A stretch of 10,308 nt of DNA from Gemmatimonadota bacterium (lineage in GTDB: Bacteria; Latescibacterota; UBA2968; UBA8231), in NCBI GenBank assembly GCA_002712305.1, contig PATE01000094.1, positions 1 to 10,308 of the forward strand. Direction: 5' to 3'. Shown one piece after another: positions 1 through 6,816 of this stretch (the stretch's first letter is position 1; every line of letters starts with the position of its first letter). The notes below the pieces were generated by a model that was not told where the DNA came from, did not search any database, and saw nothing but the letters and a program-made list of their open reading frames with translations. Both the position numbers and the translations under genes were made by a program.

Positions 1-1478
1 GCCCGCAGGATCCCATCACAGAGATTGCGCGACAGGCCATCGGGATGAACGTCTTCGAGGCGGACGACCCAATCCGTGTCCCGCGCCGAGGACATGGCGA
101 ACAGCACCGCCTTCACCGGCCCCGTCACCTCGACCTCTTCCTCGAGTGGGGCACTTGTGTAGGTGAGGCAGAGCTCGTCTACCGAGCGGTGATCACAGGC
201 ACCCGACGGGATTCCCAATGTGTTGCCGCCGATGGAAGGGACCGGGTGATCGGGATCGTAGGTGTAGCTGTCGGGATGTTCGCTGCCCACCGGTGCCTCA
301 ACAGACAGGGTGCCGTCGTTGAGCGAGTCCACACTGCCGCTGGTCCCGTCGTGCAGATAGAAGTTGGTGTATCGCGTGTCGGGTAACGGCCAATCCTGCT
401 CGTGTCGCCATTGATTGCGGCCCATGACGAAGACCGACACCGGCGGTTCGTCGAGAATCCCCGTATCCATCCCTTTGAGCAGATGGTCGAACCACGGCAA
501 ACGCAATTCGTTGATGTTGCGCGCCGCCTCCGGTCCGAAGTCGATCTCGCCCGCCTTGGTCACAATCGTATTCCCCGAGCCATGGATCCACGGACCGATG
601 ATGAGCCTCTGCGCACGCCGCGCCGTCTCACTCCGAGCGCGTTGACGAAGTCCCGTGTAGTTCTTGAGGGTTCCTGCCAGGAAGATGTCGAACCATCCAC
701 CCAGGTGATAGATGGGGGTTTCGATCTGATCGTGATACCGGTCGACGGCCAGCTCCCACCAATAGGGTCCGTCTGCCGGGTGAGCGAGGAAGTCATTGTG
801 CCAATCGCTGAGTCCGACCAGAAACGGACAGGGTGCCAGCGGTTGTCGTTCATACCAGTCATCGATGTCGTCCAGGATTTGCTGGAACTCGGCCTGTTTG
901 CTGGCGAGCTGATCCTCGGGCACGAGGTGGGCGAGATTCTGATGGGTCACGATGCGGGCCCAATAGAGACTGAAACCGTGTTCGTGGGCACCATCTCGAT
1001 AAACCCACTCACGGTAGTAGTCGGCGGAGGACTGGCGCACAAACTCGGCGCGCAGATGGGGGGGACGACTCAAGGCGGCCTGATACTGGGTGGCTCCTGA
1101 ATAAGAACCACCGATCATGCCCACCTGGCCGTCGCACCAGGGCTGGGTCGCAGCCCATTCCACCGTGTCGTACCCATCGCGCAAGACGCCGGCGCCGTCA
1201 TCGCGGAAGGGATAGAAATCACCATCGGATGCAAATCGTCCGCGCACGTCCTGAATCACGACGGCGTAGCCGCGACGGGCGAAGAAGTCCGGTGCCTTGA
1301 CGCCGTTTTCAGAACCGCCCGACTTGCCATACGGTGTCCGCTCGATCAAGGCCGGGAAGGGCCCCGGTCCGTCGGGGCGCGTAATGTCGGCTCGCAACAC
1401 CGTACCATCCCGCATGAATATCTCCACATCCTGCTCGAAGGTGGTCTCGAAGTCGGGTGCGGAAAGAGCGGTGGTCAT
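1..1478 (-). CDS. CocE/NonD-family alpha/beta hydrolase (Xaa-Pro dipeptidyl-peptidase S15-like), partial at the C-terminus
   Basis: The minus-strand frame is open from an ATG at 1478 to the window edge, giving 492 codons with no stop. The family cleaves esters or amides (cocaine esterase, glutaryl-7-ACA acylase, Xaa-Pro peptidases). Visible motifs are RTPYGK near residues 47-52, where the Tyr serves the oxyanion hole in this family, then DVRGRFASDG near 77-86. The nucleophile elbow GGSYSG puts the Ser at 125. GGWFD gives the likely acid Asp264, and GPWIHG gives the likely base His299. After about residue 345 comes the beta-rich C-terminal domain typical of CocE. Relatives are about 550-600 aa, so roughly 60-100 residues lie outside the window. 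There is no evident signal peptide, so it is probably cytoplasmic. The start is firm: GGAGG lies 7 nt upstream (1486-1490), and the ATG overlaps the stop of the upstream aminotransferase (ATGA), implying translational coupling. The substrate is unknown. Confidence 0.9.
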   Translation of the reverse strand, partial: MTTALSAPDFETTFEQDVEIFMRDGTVLRADITRPDGPGPFPALIERTPYGKSGGSENGVKAPDFFARRGYAVVIQDVRGRFASDGDFYPFRDDGAGVLRDGYDTVEWAATQPWCDGQVGMIGGSYSGATQYQAALSRPPHLRAEFVRQSSADYYREWVYRDGAHEHGFSLYWARIVTHQNLAHLVPEDQLASKQAEFQQILDDIDDWYERQPLAPCPFLVGLSDWHNDFLAHPADGPYWWELAVDRYHDQIETPIYHLGGWFDIFLAGTLKNYTGLRQRARSETARRAQRLIIGPWIHGSGNTIVTKAGEIDFGPEAARNINELRLPWFDHLLKGMDTGILDEPPVSVFVMGRNQWRHEQDWPLPDTRYTNFYLHDGTSGSVDSLNDGTLSVEAPVGSEHPDSYTYDPDHPVPSIGGNTLGIPSGACDHRSVDELCLTYTSAPLEEEVEVTGPVKAVLFAMSSARDTDWVVRLEDVHPDGLSRNLCDGILR

Positions 1479-2641
1479 GACAGAGCCTCCAGTAGGCGCG
1501 TGATATCGTGCTGGTTGTTAAAGACGGAAGGAGAAAGCCGTATCTTGTTGCCAAAACGCATGGCCACATGAACACCGGCGGCGCGTGTTTTCTCCATGGC
1601 TGCCGTCGGGTCGGGCGTCTCGAAGGCGACGATGGGACTCTCGTTTTCGGCAGGTGTGATGCTGCGGTAACCGAGTGAGGGCAACTCCTCGTGCAGCCGA
1701 TCTGTCAGCGTGCGCACATGCGTGCGAATGTGATCGACACCAAGATCGAGGATGTAACGCAGGCTGTACTGCGCACAGAGGGCTCCTTCGTAGGATGGAT
1801 AACTCACCTCGTATCGGGCAGGTCCCTCGGTGGGGCGAAATCGGACATCAGGTGCGTTCGGATCGGGCGAATCGGTCCACGGTTCGTAGTTGAAGCCCAC
1901 ACCGCCGTGGTGTTGAGAGGGTTTCACCACCGTGCCCTGCAGATCGGCCCGCACATACTGGAAGCCGTATCCCTTGACGCCCATCATCCATTTGAAGGTG
2001 GAACAGGCGGCCGTGTCGATGCCCATGGCACGCACATCGATGGGCACTGCGCCTGCAGACTGCATGAGGTCGGCATGAAGCAGGGCACCGTGGGCATGGG
2101 CCAACTCGCTGAGGGCACGAACATCGGCGACGAGGCCATTCACATTCGACACCAGGGCGATGGAGATAAGTTTCGTGTTGTCGTCGATGGCGCGTTCCAT
2201 ATCGGCCAGGTCGATCTGCCAGTCCCGGTTGCGCACGACCCGCACCTCGAGTCCGTCCCGTTCTCGCATCTGGTAGTTATACAACACGGCCGAGTAGGCC
2301 AGATCGTTGGTGACGATGTTGCCCCCGGCCAGATGTTCGGTCATGCCATTGAGAAGGTTGCTCTCCGCCTCGACAGTGCTGCGGGAGAAGGAGATCTCTT
2401 CGCGGTCGGCATTGATCAGGGTGGCAAACAGATGCTGTGCTTCGTCGCGCGGCGCTGCCCATGTGGGCCACCAGGGATCGCCGATCTCCTGTTCCAACCA
2501 GTCCACATAGCGACGCAGCGCGGCGGCACTGTGCACACTCAAGGGGTGAGACGAGGCATTGTCGAAATACGCCGCCGTCGCCGCACGTGGGAAATCAGCG
2601 CGAACGCGATCAAAATCAGGCATGGATCCACCGGGGGGCAT
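1475..2641 (-). CDS. Class V PLP-dependent aminotransferase (cysteine desulfurase / isopenicillin-N-epimerase-like)
   Basis: This 388-aa fold-type I PLP enzyme has the length usual for class V aminotransferases. YFDNASSHPLS near residues 25-35 is the N-terminal substrate loop typical of the class. HADLMQSAG (Asp191, Gln194) contacts the PLP pyridine ring. STFKWMMG carries the Schiff-base Lys217. IRLSPSVFN near the C-terminus supplies the carboxylate-binding Arg, followed by the usual final helix. The family includes desulfurases, epimerases, lyases and transaminases, and the reaction cannot be fixed from sequence; no desulfurase-type catalytic Cys loop is obvious. The start at 2641 is preferred because GGAG lies 7 nt upstream (2649-2652). 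An in-frame ATG at 2623 (MPDFDRVRADFP) looks more like family N-termini but has a weaker ribosome site. The gene is first of a two-gene minus-strand operon and is divergent from the PhyH gene at 2786. Confidence 0.92.
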   Translation of the reverse strand: MPPGGSMPDFDRVRADFPRAATAAYFDNASSHPLSVHSAAALRRYVDWLEQEIGDPWWPTWAAPRDEAQHLFATLINADREEISFSRSTVEAESNLLNGMTEHLAGGNIVTNDLAYSAVLYNYQMRERDGLEVRVVRNRDWQIDLADMERAIDDNTKLISIALVSNVNGLVADVRALSELAHAHGALLHADLMQSAGAVPIDVRAMGIDTAACSTFKWMMGVKGYGFQYVRADLQGTVVKPSQHHGGVGFNYEPWTDSPDPNAPDVRFRPTEGPARYEVSYPSYEGALCAQYSLRYILDLGVDHIRTHVRTLTDRLHEELPSLGYRSITPAENESPIVAFETPDPTAAMEKTRAAGVHVAMRFGNKIRLSPSVFNNQHDITRLLEALS

Positions 2642-2785
2642 TAACCGTCTCCAGGCAAAGAGTTCCTGGCCAAAGGAGCGAATCGGAGCCCCTAGTGCAA
2701 GGGATCAGGCAAGCGCCACCCCTTTCAATGGCTCGCGGGATGACCGTTCTTCCACCCTCTGAAACGAACCGGCGAGAAAAAATCA
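2642..2785. promoter_or_regulatory. Divergent intergenic region between aminotransferase and PhyH genes
   Basis: This 144-bp gap separates two genes transcribed outward, so promoters for both directions must lie here or in the flanking coding ends. I see no convincing -35/-10 pair. A small inverted repeat, CCAGG (2651-2655) and CCTGG (2665-2669) with a 9-nt loop, overlaps the GGAG ribosome site of the aminotransferase. In that transcript it could partly mask the site. Such a short stem can arise by chance. Confidence 0.45.
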
Positions 2786-3640
2786 ATGGCCCTCACACAA
2801 CAGCAGCGCCAATTCTTCGACACCTTCGGTTACCTGGTGGTGCGTCGTCTCCTGTCGGCCGATTGGGTGGAACGCATCACCGCCGCTTTCGAGTGGTCCA
2901 TCGAAAACTGGGGAGGTGGCTCCGATCACGACGGTACGCGCCGAACCATGTTCGGCGGCCCCATCGAACACGCCCCCGAGATGTGTGCACTCATGGATCA
3001 CCCCGACCTTCTCGACCTCATCGGCGGTGTCACGGGGGAGGACTTCAACTATTGTGGCGGAGACGGCAATTTCTACGTCGGTGACACGAACTGGCACACA
3101 GATGGCAATTGGGGCCAACTCTGGGCGACGAAGACAACCTTCTATCTCGATTCGGTGACGGCAGATTCCGGCTGCCTGCGGGTCATTCCCGGCAGTCAGG
3201 ATCCTGAGCACTTCGTGCGTCGAGGCAAGGTGAATCCAAACGAGTCGCAGGAACTGTTCGGCGTGCCACCGAATGAGTTTCCCGGGAATGTGGCCCTCGA
3301 GTCAGAGCCGGGGGACGTGGTGATCTTTAACCACGATCTTTACCACGCGTCTTTCGGTGGCAGCACCCGGCGACGCATGTTTACGATGAACTGCACACGC
3401 CATGCCAGGACTGAACCCGAGCAGAAGCTTGCCCGCGAGTACGTCCGCGTACACTCACCCGGCGGATACGACATCGATACAGGTGCGGGGATGTATTTCC
3501 CGACCATGCTGGATACGGCGGACGAGAAACGGATGAAACACCTGATTCAGCCGGCACAGATTCACGACGAGTTGTTTCCGCAGTTTGCGCGTGACACCGG
3601 CGAGCGGGAGCCCCACAGAGGTCGCATGGGCAAGTCGTAA
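2786..3640 (+). CDS. Phytanoyl-CoA dioxygenase (PhyH) family Fe(II)/2-oxoglutarate oxygenase 1
   Basis: This 284-aa protein has the size and layout of bacterial PhyH enzymes, which couple 2-oxoglutarate decarboxylation to hydroxylation of a small organic substrate. The N-terminus QRQFFDTFGYLVVRRLLS (about residues 7-24) is the characteristic PhyH opening. The iron facial triad is visible as NWHTDGNWG (His104, Asp106) and NHDLYHAS (His187 likely, His183 the alternative). The Arg cluster at 195-197 is placed to bind 2-oxoglutarate. SGCLRVIPGSQ (128-138) is the typical core strand and turn. There is no signal peptide. The ATG at 2786 has only a modest ribosome site (GGCGAG about 9 nt upstream). 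It leads the plus-strand run and is divergent from the aminotransferase operon. A 134-bp gap follows, so it may be transcribed separately from the RidA-led genes. The substrate is unknown; human-type phytanoyl-CoA activity should not be assumed. Confidence 0.92.
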   Translation: MALTQQQRQFFDTFGYLVVRRLLSADWVERITAAFEWSIENWGGGSDHDGTRRTMFGGPIEHAPEMCALMDHPDLLDLIGGVTGEDFNYCGGDGNFYVGDTNWHTDGNWGQLWATKTTFYLDSVTADSGCLRVIPGSQDPEHFVRRGKVNPNESQELFGVPPNEFPGNVALESEPGDVVIFNHDLYHASFGGSTRRRMFTMNCTRHARTEPEQKLAREYVRVHSPGGYDIDTGAGMYFPTMLDTADEKRMKHLIQPAQIHDELFPQFARDTGEREPHRGRMGKS

Positions 3641-3664
3641 GTCGCCATATCTTGACGAGCCTGC

Positions 3665-3681
3665 GACGGACACGTTCCGTC
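3665..3681. repeat. 17-nt dyad: 6-bp perfect inverted repeat with 5-nt loop
   Basis: GACGGA (3665-3670) and TCCGTC (3676-3681) are exact reverse complements around CACGT. The element starts 24 nt after the PhyH stop codon and lies about 95 nt before the RidA start. No T-run follows, so it is a poor rho-independent terminator by itself. It could be a weak terminator, an mRNA 3'-end stabiliser, or an operator for the downstream genes. Confidence 0.45.
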
Positions 3682-3692
3682 AACGACGATCC

Positions 3693-3736
3693 TTCACCAC
3701 AACCCAGTCAACACTTCACAACAACCCAGTTAACAC
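3693..3736 (+). repeat. Tandem 22-bp direct repeat (two copies plus decayed third start) upstream of the RidA-like gene
   Basis: Copy one (3693-3714) and copy two (3715-3736) abut directly and match at 20 of 22 positions. A third copy appears to begin at 3737 (TTCACA) but diverges after about six bases. The units carry only one G each and are rich in A and C, so the transcript here should be largely unstructured. The array ends about 25 nt before the AGGAG ribosome site of the next gene. It may be a paired protein-binding site or a leader element; its role is inferred only from position. Confidence 0.7.
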
Positions 3737-3774
3737 TTCACACCATCAACATTCCAAGATCAGGAGACTCCATC

Positions 3775-4212
3775 ATGGGAGCCGAAGCCAACGCTGTCGC
3801 AGAAGGAATCACATTCACCGATGACGCCGAGCGCGCCTATTTGAACATGGCCGCCCGCGCGGGGAATCTCATCATCACCTCTGGCCATACATCGACGCAG
3901 AAGGGAAAACTCGGCGACGATGTCAGTGTGGATCAGGGGTATGCGGCGGCCAAGGAAGTGGCCGAGAACATTCTCAAATCTGTGCACCAGGAAGTCGGTT
4001 CGCTGGATGGTCTGCGCGTGGTGAAGTTGCTCGGCTGCGTGAATTCGACGCTAGACTTCATCGAGCAGCATCTGGTCATCAATGGCGCATCGGATCTGCT
4101 GCACAAGATCTTCGAAGGAGATGACGGCCATCATGCTCGCTCTGCGATCGGTTTTGCGCAGCTGCCCACGGGTGTCGCCGTGGAAATCGAGGCCATCTTC
4201 GAGATCAAATGA
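3775..4212 (+). CDS. RidA / YjgF / YER057c / UK114-family protein
   Basis: This 145-aa protein belongs to the Rid superfamily of small trimeric proteins. Archetypal RidA hydrolyses reactive enamine/imine intermediates released by PLP enzymes. NLIITSGHTS (31-40), LVKLLGCVN-type strand (about 82-90) and the C-terminal ARSAIGFAQLPTGVAVEIEA (121-140) follow the family core. Arg122 matches the substrate-carboxylate Arg of RidA. The longer form with VINGASDLL (101-109) resembles the about-150-aa RidA-like branch rather than the 128-aa archetype, so classic 2-aminoacrylate deaminase activity is uncertain. The ATG at 3775 is preferred over an in-frame upstream ATG at 3652. It has AGGAG 8 nt upstream (3762-3766), and the family homology begins right after it, whereas the upstream extension reads through repeats. 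It heads a tight run whose next gene overlaps it by ATGA. Confidence 0.9.
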   Translation: MGAEANAVAEGITFTDDAERAYLNMAARAGNLIITSGHTSTQKGKLGDDVSVDQGYAAAKEVAENILKSVHQEVGSLDGLRVVKLLGCVNSTLDFIEQHLVINGASDLLHKIFEGDDGHHARSAIGFAQLPTGVAVEIEAIFEIK

Positions 4213-4568
4213 ACCGGGCTATCGGGGAGTGGCTGGCCACGAGCCGTCAAAAACTGAATGACGGCACACTGACAAGTGCGGACCTGGATCGACTGGAAGG
4301 GTTGGCCACGTCGCAGCGCCAGTTGGTTCTGTATCTGTATTCGAAGTCCACAAACATGCGGTCGGCGGTGGCGTCGTGGATGCTCTACGACGCCACCCAA
4401 CCGCAGGAACCGACCTTGCCCTCGCAGGCGGCACCCTACGACTCGGTGCTTGCCGCCGTGGCCGATTGCTGGCGTATCGTCCAGTTTCCAGACGCCAAGC
4501 TGTATTCCTACGACGACGTGGACAACAACTATCTGGGCTTCGAATTCATTCTAGAAAAGATGATCTGA
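4209..4568 (+). CDS. Conserved-looking protein of unknown function, coupled to RidA-like gene
   Basis: I do not recognise this 119-aa protein. Its ATG overlaps the RidA stop codon (ATGA), and its own stop lies 12 bp before the next ATG, so it sits firmly inside the run and is very probably expressed. The N-terminal half (1-62) is likely helical, with many Leu, Ala and Arg residues. A Pro/Gln-rich linker (about 63-76) follows, then a helix (77-90), then an aromatic/acidic tail with FPDAKLYSYDDVDNNYLGFE at 93-112. That tail is distinctive and looks like a conserved signature. There is no membrane segment, signal peptide or Cys cluster. It might be an accessory or partner of RidA or of the dioxygenase that follows. 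That is inference from position only. Confidence 0.8.
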   Translation: MNRAIGEWLATSRQKLNDGTLTSADLDRLEGLATSQRQLVLYLYSKSTNMRSAVASWMLYDATQPQEPTLPSQAAPYDSVLAAVADCWRIVQFPDAKLYSYDDVDNNYLGFEFILEKMI

Positions 4569-4580
4569 GGGGAATCCATC

Positions 4581-5354
4581 ATGGCCACTGTGGAACCGAC
4601 GTTGGACGATGCGCAGGTCATGCAGTTCGTCGCCACCGGTTACGTGCTGCTCGAAGGAGTGATCGACGACTCTTTCAATCAGGTCTGCAACGATGTACCG
4701 GCTGGCAATATCGATTCTTTTATCGGTGAGGGGCCCTTCACCCGTCAGGTGTTGCTGAATCCGCAGGTGGCCGGCGTCGCCCGCTCGCTGCTGGGCGAGG
4801 ATTTCCTCGTTCCAGCAGGGGGCCATCACCATCTGTATGAAGCACCCCATCTGGGCCAGACCTGGCATTCCGATGGACTGTCAGGTCTCGGTTACGACGT
4901 GACAGAATTGCAGTGTTACTACTACCCACAGTCGGTGGAGATCGAAGACGGACCGACGATGATCCTGCCCGGGTCTCACTGCCGCGCCGTCGACCGTGAG
5001 GCGATCGCTCACTACGGTGACATTCTTGGTCAGGTCTCCCTGACCGTGCCTGCCGGCACGATCGCCATGACGAGATACGGCATATGGCACAAGGCGGGTC
5101 CGAAGACGAACAAACGTCGGCGGGGGATGCTGAAGTTTTCCTACCATCGCCAGGCTCCCCCGAAGCGCGACTGGAAGATCGAGACGCCGGAGATTCCGGA
5201 CTACGTCAATCAGCCACGACTCGCCTACGTGACCGAAGTCGAATCGTATCGAGAACGTGTGCGCTGTATGCGCACGTGGAACTGGTTGTGCGGTCTGGAG
5301 ACTGATGTCGCTCTGCGCTGGGAACGCAGTCGTCCGGTGAGTGAGTTGGCGTGA
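4581..5354 (+). CDS. Phytanoyl-CoA dioxygenase (PhyH) family Fe(II)/2-oxoglutarate oxygenase 2
   Basis: This is a second PhyH-type oxygenase, 257 aa, from a subfamily clearly different from the one at 2786; outside the motifs the two share little. The N-terminus DAQVMQFVATGYVLLEGVI (about 10-28) is the usual PhyH opening. The iron ligands are TWHSDG (His96, Asp98) and GIWHKAGP (His170). The following KRRRG (178-182) supplies the likely 2-oxoglutarate Arg. DGPTMILPGSH (123-133) forms the core turn. The C-terminus carries Trp/Cys-rich RCMRTWNWLCGL, which is unusual and may be subfamily-specific. AGGGGA (4568-4573) lies 7 nt before the ATG, a strong ribosome site. It follows the unknown protein by 12 bp, and the sulfatase follows directly, so co-transcription is likely. 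Reaction: probable hydroxylation; substrate unknown. Confidence 0.91.
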   Translation: MATVEPTLDDAQVMQFVATGYVLLEGVIDDSFNQVCNDVPAGNIDSFIGEGPFTRQVLLNPQVAGVARSLLGEDFLVPAGGHHHLYEAPHLGQTWHSDGLSGLGYDVTELQCYYYPQSVEIEDGPTMILPGSHCRAVDREAIAHYGDILGQVSLTVPAGTIAMTRYGIWHKAGPKTNKRRRGMLKFSYHRQAPPKRDWKIETPEIPDYVNQPRLAYVTEVESYRERVRCMRTWNWLCGLETDVALRWERSRPVSELA

Positions 5355-5376
5355 GTCGCTGCTTCGCCGGGCCCAA

Positions 5377-6798
5377 GTGAGCGCCCGTCCAAACATCCTC
5401 TTCGTTCAGTCGGATCAGCAGCGGCCCGACTGGGTCGAGATGAATGCCGAGATCCCAGTGCGAACGCCGCATCTGCGCGATCTCGCTGAACGAGGACGCT
5501 GGTTCTCTCACGCCGTATGCCCCTCCCCCCTGTCCGCACCTTCCCGTGCCTGCCTGGCGGCGGGACTGGAATACGATCACTGTCGCGTGTGGGGAAACGA
5601 GACCTATTTCCCCAAGGGAATCCCCACATATCACCAGCGACTGCGGCTCGAGGCCGGTTATCACGTGATGGCCGCCGGCAAACATCACGTGGGAAACAAC
5701 CAGTCGGGAAACCCTCCCCAATTGCACCGTGGTCTCGATGGACGGCAGGGCATCGAAGCGTGGGGCTTCGACGACGCCATCTTCAATGCAGGACTGAACC
5801 AGGCAACGATCCTGATGCGACGCAACGACTGCGTTCCGCAGGATACGTACATGACCTATCTGCAACAGATCGGTTGGGCCCAGGCGCATCTGGATGACTA
5901 TGCCCGTCGCAATGCAGAGGATGTGTGGACGGCCACCTTCCCGAGTCCGCTGCCCGACGAGGCGTATTTCGATACGTGGATTACGGGCAATGCCCTCACG
6001 CTGATCGATCGATCACCTACGGATAAGCCCTGGTATTTGGAGGTGAACCTGCAAAACCCCCATCACCCCTGGGATGTGACCGAATCGATGCACGCGGCGT
6101 ACCGAGATCCACCGGTGGATTTTCCGCCGCCCGAACACTGCACCCTCGACATCTCAGACGAGGTGCATCAGGAGGTGCGTCGCAACTGGGCCTCAACGGT
6201 GGAGCACCTTGACGGTTGTCTCGGTCGGATCCTCGATCACCTGAAACAGCGAGGGGAACTCGACAACACCATCGTCGTATATGCCAGCGACCACGGCGAG
6301 ATGTTGGGGGACTACAACCAATGGCAGAAGGTGTCGCCTTTGCAGGCATCGGCCGGGGTTCCGCTGATGATCGCTGGCCCTTGGATCGCGACGCACGGCG
6401 AGGATGCGACACCTGCGACGACGCTGGATCTGGCCGCGACCTTTCTGGATTGGGCAGGGCTGACCCCTTCGGCGCAGATAGACAGCCGTTCCATGGCGTC
6501 CTACCTGAGCGGGTCCAGCGACACGCATCGAGAGGTGGCTTTCTCAGGCCTGAGTGCCTGGCGTCTGGTGACGGACGGTCGTTTCAAGCTTGTACGTGGG
6601 TATGATCCGGCCGTCCGCTTCGGTGGAGATCAGTTCGATCCGACCACGATGACCACCGCCGAGGTGAGCCGTCTGCAGACAGAGCGTCCGGAGTTGCTCT
6701 TCGATCTGCTCGTCAATGAGAAGGACGATGTGTCTGCGGACCACCCGGATGTGTTGAAACGTCTTCGAGCAGCCCTCGACGAACATCTGACCAAATAG
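5377..6798 (+). CDS. Type I sulfatase (alkaline-phosphatase superfamily), serine-type active site
   Basis: This 473-aa sulfatase-fold hydrolase likely cleaves a sulfate ester. Motifs (numbered from 5377) are RPNILFVQSDQQRPD with metal Asp13/Gln14, the signature SAPSRACLAAG with Ser53 and Arg57, GKHHVG (Lys102, His104), NPHHPW (His229/230), YASDHGEMLGD with metal Asp305/His306, and Lys318. The residue to be converted to formylglycine is Ser (codon TCC), not Cys. The Asp-Gln/Asp-His metal set also occurs in phosphonate monoester hydrolases, so a phosphodiester or phosphonate substrate is possible. The family normally starts within a few residues of RPNILF, favouring GTG at 5377, 22 bp after the PhyH stop. 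GTG at 5341 would add 12 residues and overlap PhyH by 14 nt. Neither has a good ribosome site. No signal peptide is seen, implying a cytoplasmic enzyme. It is the last gene of the plus-strand run. Confidence 0.92.
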   Translation: MSARPNILFVQSDQQRPDWVEMNAEIPVRTPHLRDLAERGRWFSHAVCPSPLSAPSRACLAAGLEYDHCRVWGNETYFPKGIPTYHQRLRLEAGYHVMAAGKHHVGNNQSGNPPQLHRGLDGRQGIEAWGFDDAIFNAGLNQATILMRRNDCVPQDTYMTYLQQIGWAQAHLDDYARRNAEDVWTATFPSPLPDEAYFDTWITGNALTLIDRSPTDKPWYLEVNLQNPHHPWDVTESMHAAYRDPPVDFPPPEHCTLDISDEVHQEVRRNWASTVEHLDGCLGRILDHLKQRGELDNTIVVYASDHGEMLGDYNQWQKVSPLQASAGVPLMIAGPWIATHGEDATPATTLDLAATFLDWAGLTPSAQIDSRSMASYLSGSSDTHREVAFSGLSAWRLVTDGRFKLVRGYDPAVRFGGDQFDPTTMTTAEVSRLQTERPELLFDLLVNEKDDVSADHPDVLKRLRAALDEHLTK

Positions 6799-6814
6799 GT
6801 CGAGGTTGATCGAC
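6799..6814. terminator. Weak hairpin in the convergent gene junction
   Basis: GTCGA (6799-6803) and TCGAC (6810-6814) form a 5-bp stem with a 6-nt loop in the 18-bp gap between the convergent sulfatase and kelch genes. No T-run follows on either strand. It is the only candidate for terminating both, and it is weak; readthrough or rho-dependent ends are just as likely. Confidence 0.25.
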
Positions 6815-6816
6815 GA

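Noticed and set aside
402-1100. Plus-strand open frame of 232 codons opposite the CocE hydrolase
   Set aside because: It is antisense to a hydrolase with a complete catalytic triad, and its translation shows no domain or repeat.
1691-2644. Plus-strand open frame of 317 codons opposite the aminotransferase
   Set aside because: It lies entirely antisense to a gene with clear PLP motifs, its protein matches no family, and such frames are expected opposite GC-rich genes.
3652-3680. TTGACG at 3652 as the -35 box of a promoter
   Set aside because: No acceptable -10 hexamer is found at 16-18 nt spacing.
3652-3774. A 41-residue N-terminal extension of the RidA-like protein from an upstream ATG
   Set aside because: The extension translates the tandem repeats, has no family similarity, and a much better ribosome site serves the ATG at 3775.
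1475-5354. A beta-lactam type cluster, suggested by an isopenicillin-epimerase-like PLP enzyme, an acylase-like CocE protein and 2-oxoglutarate oxygenases
   Set aside because: The resemblance is only at the level of broad family names. The oxygenases are PhyH type, not DAOCS type, and no ACV synthetase or isopenicillin N synthase is present.
2786-5354. The two PhyH genes as a recent tandem duplication
   Set aside because: Their iron-site contexts and C-termini differ strongly and three elements lie between them, so they represent separate subfamilies.
5206-5889. Minus-strand open frame of 227 codons across the PhyH2/sulfatase junction
   Set aside because: It opposes two well-supported genes and has no recognisable motif.
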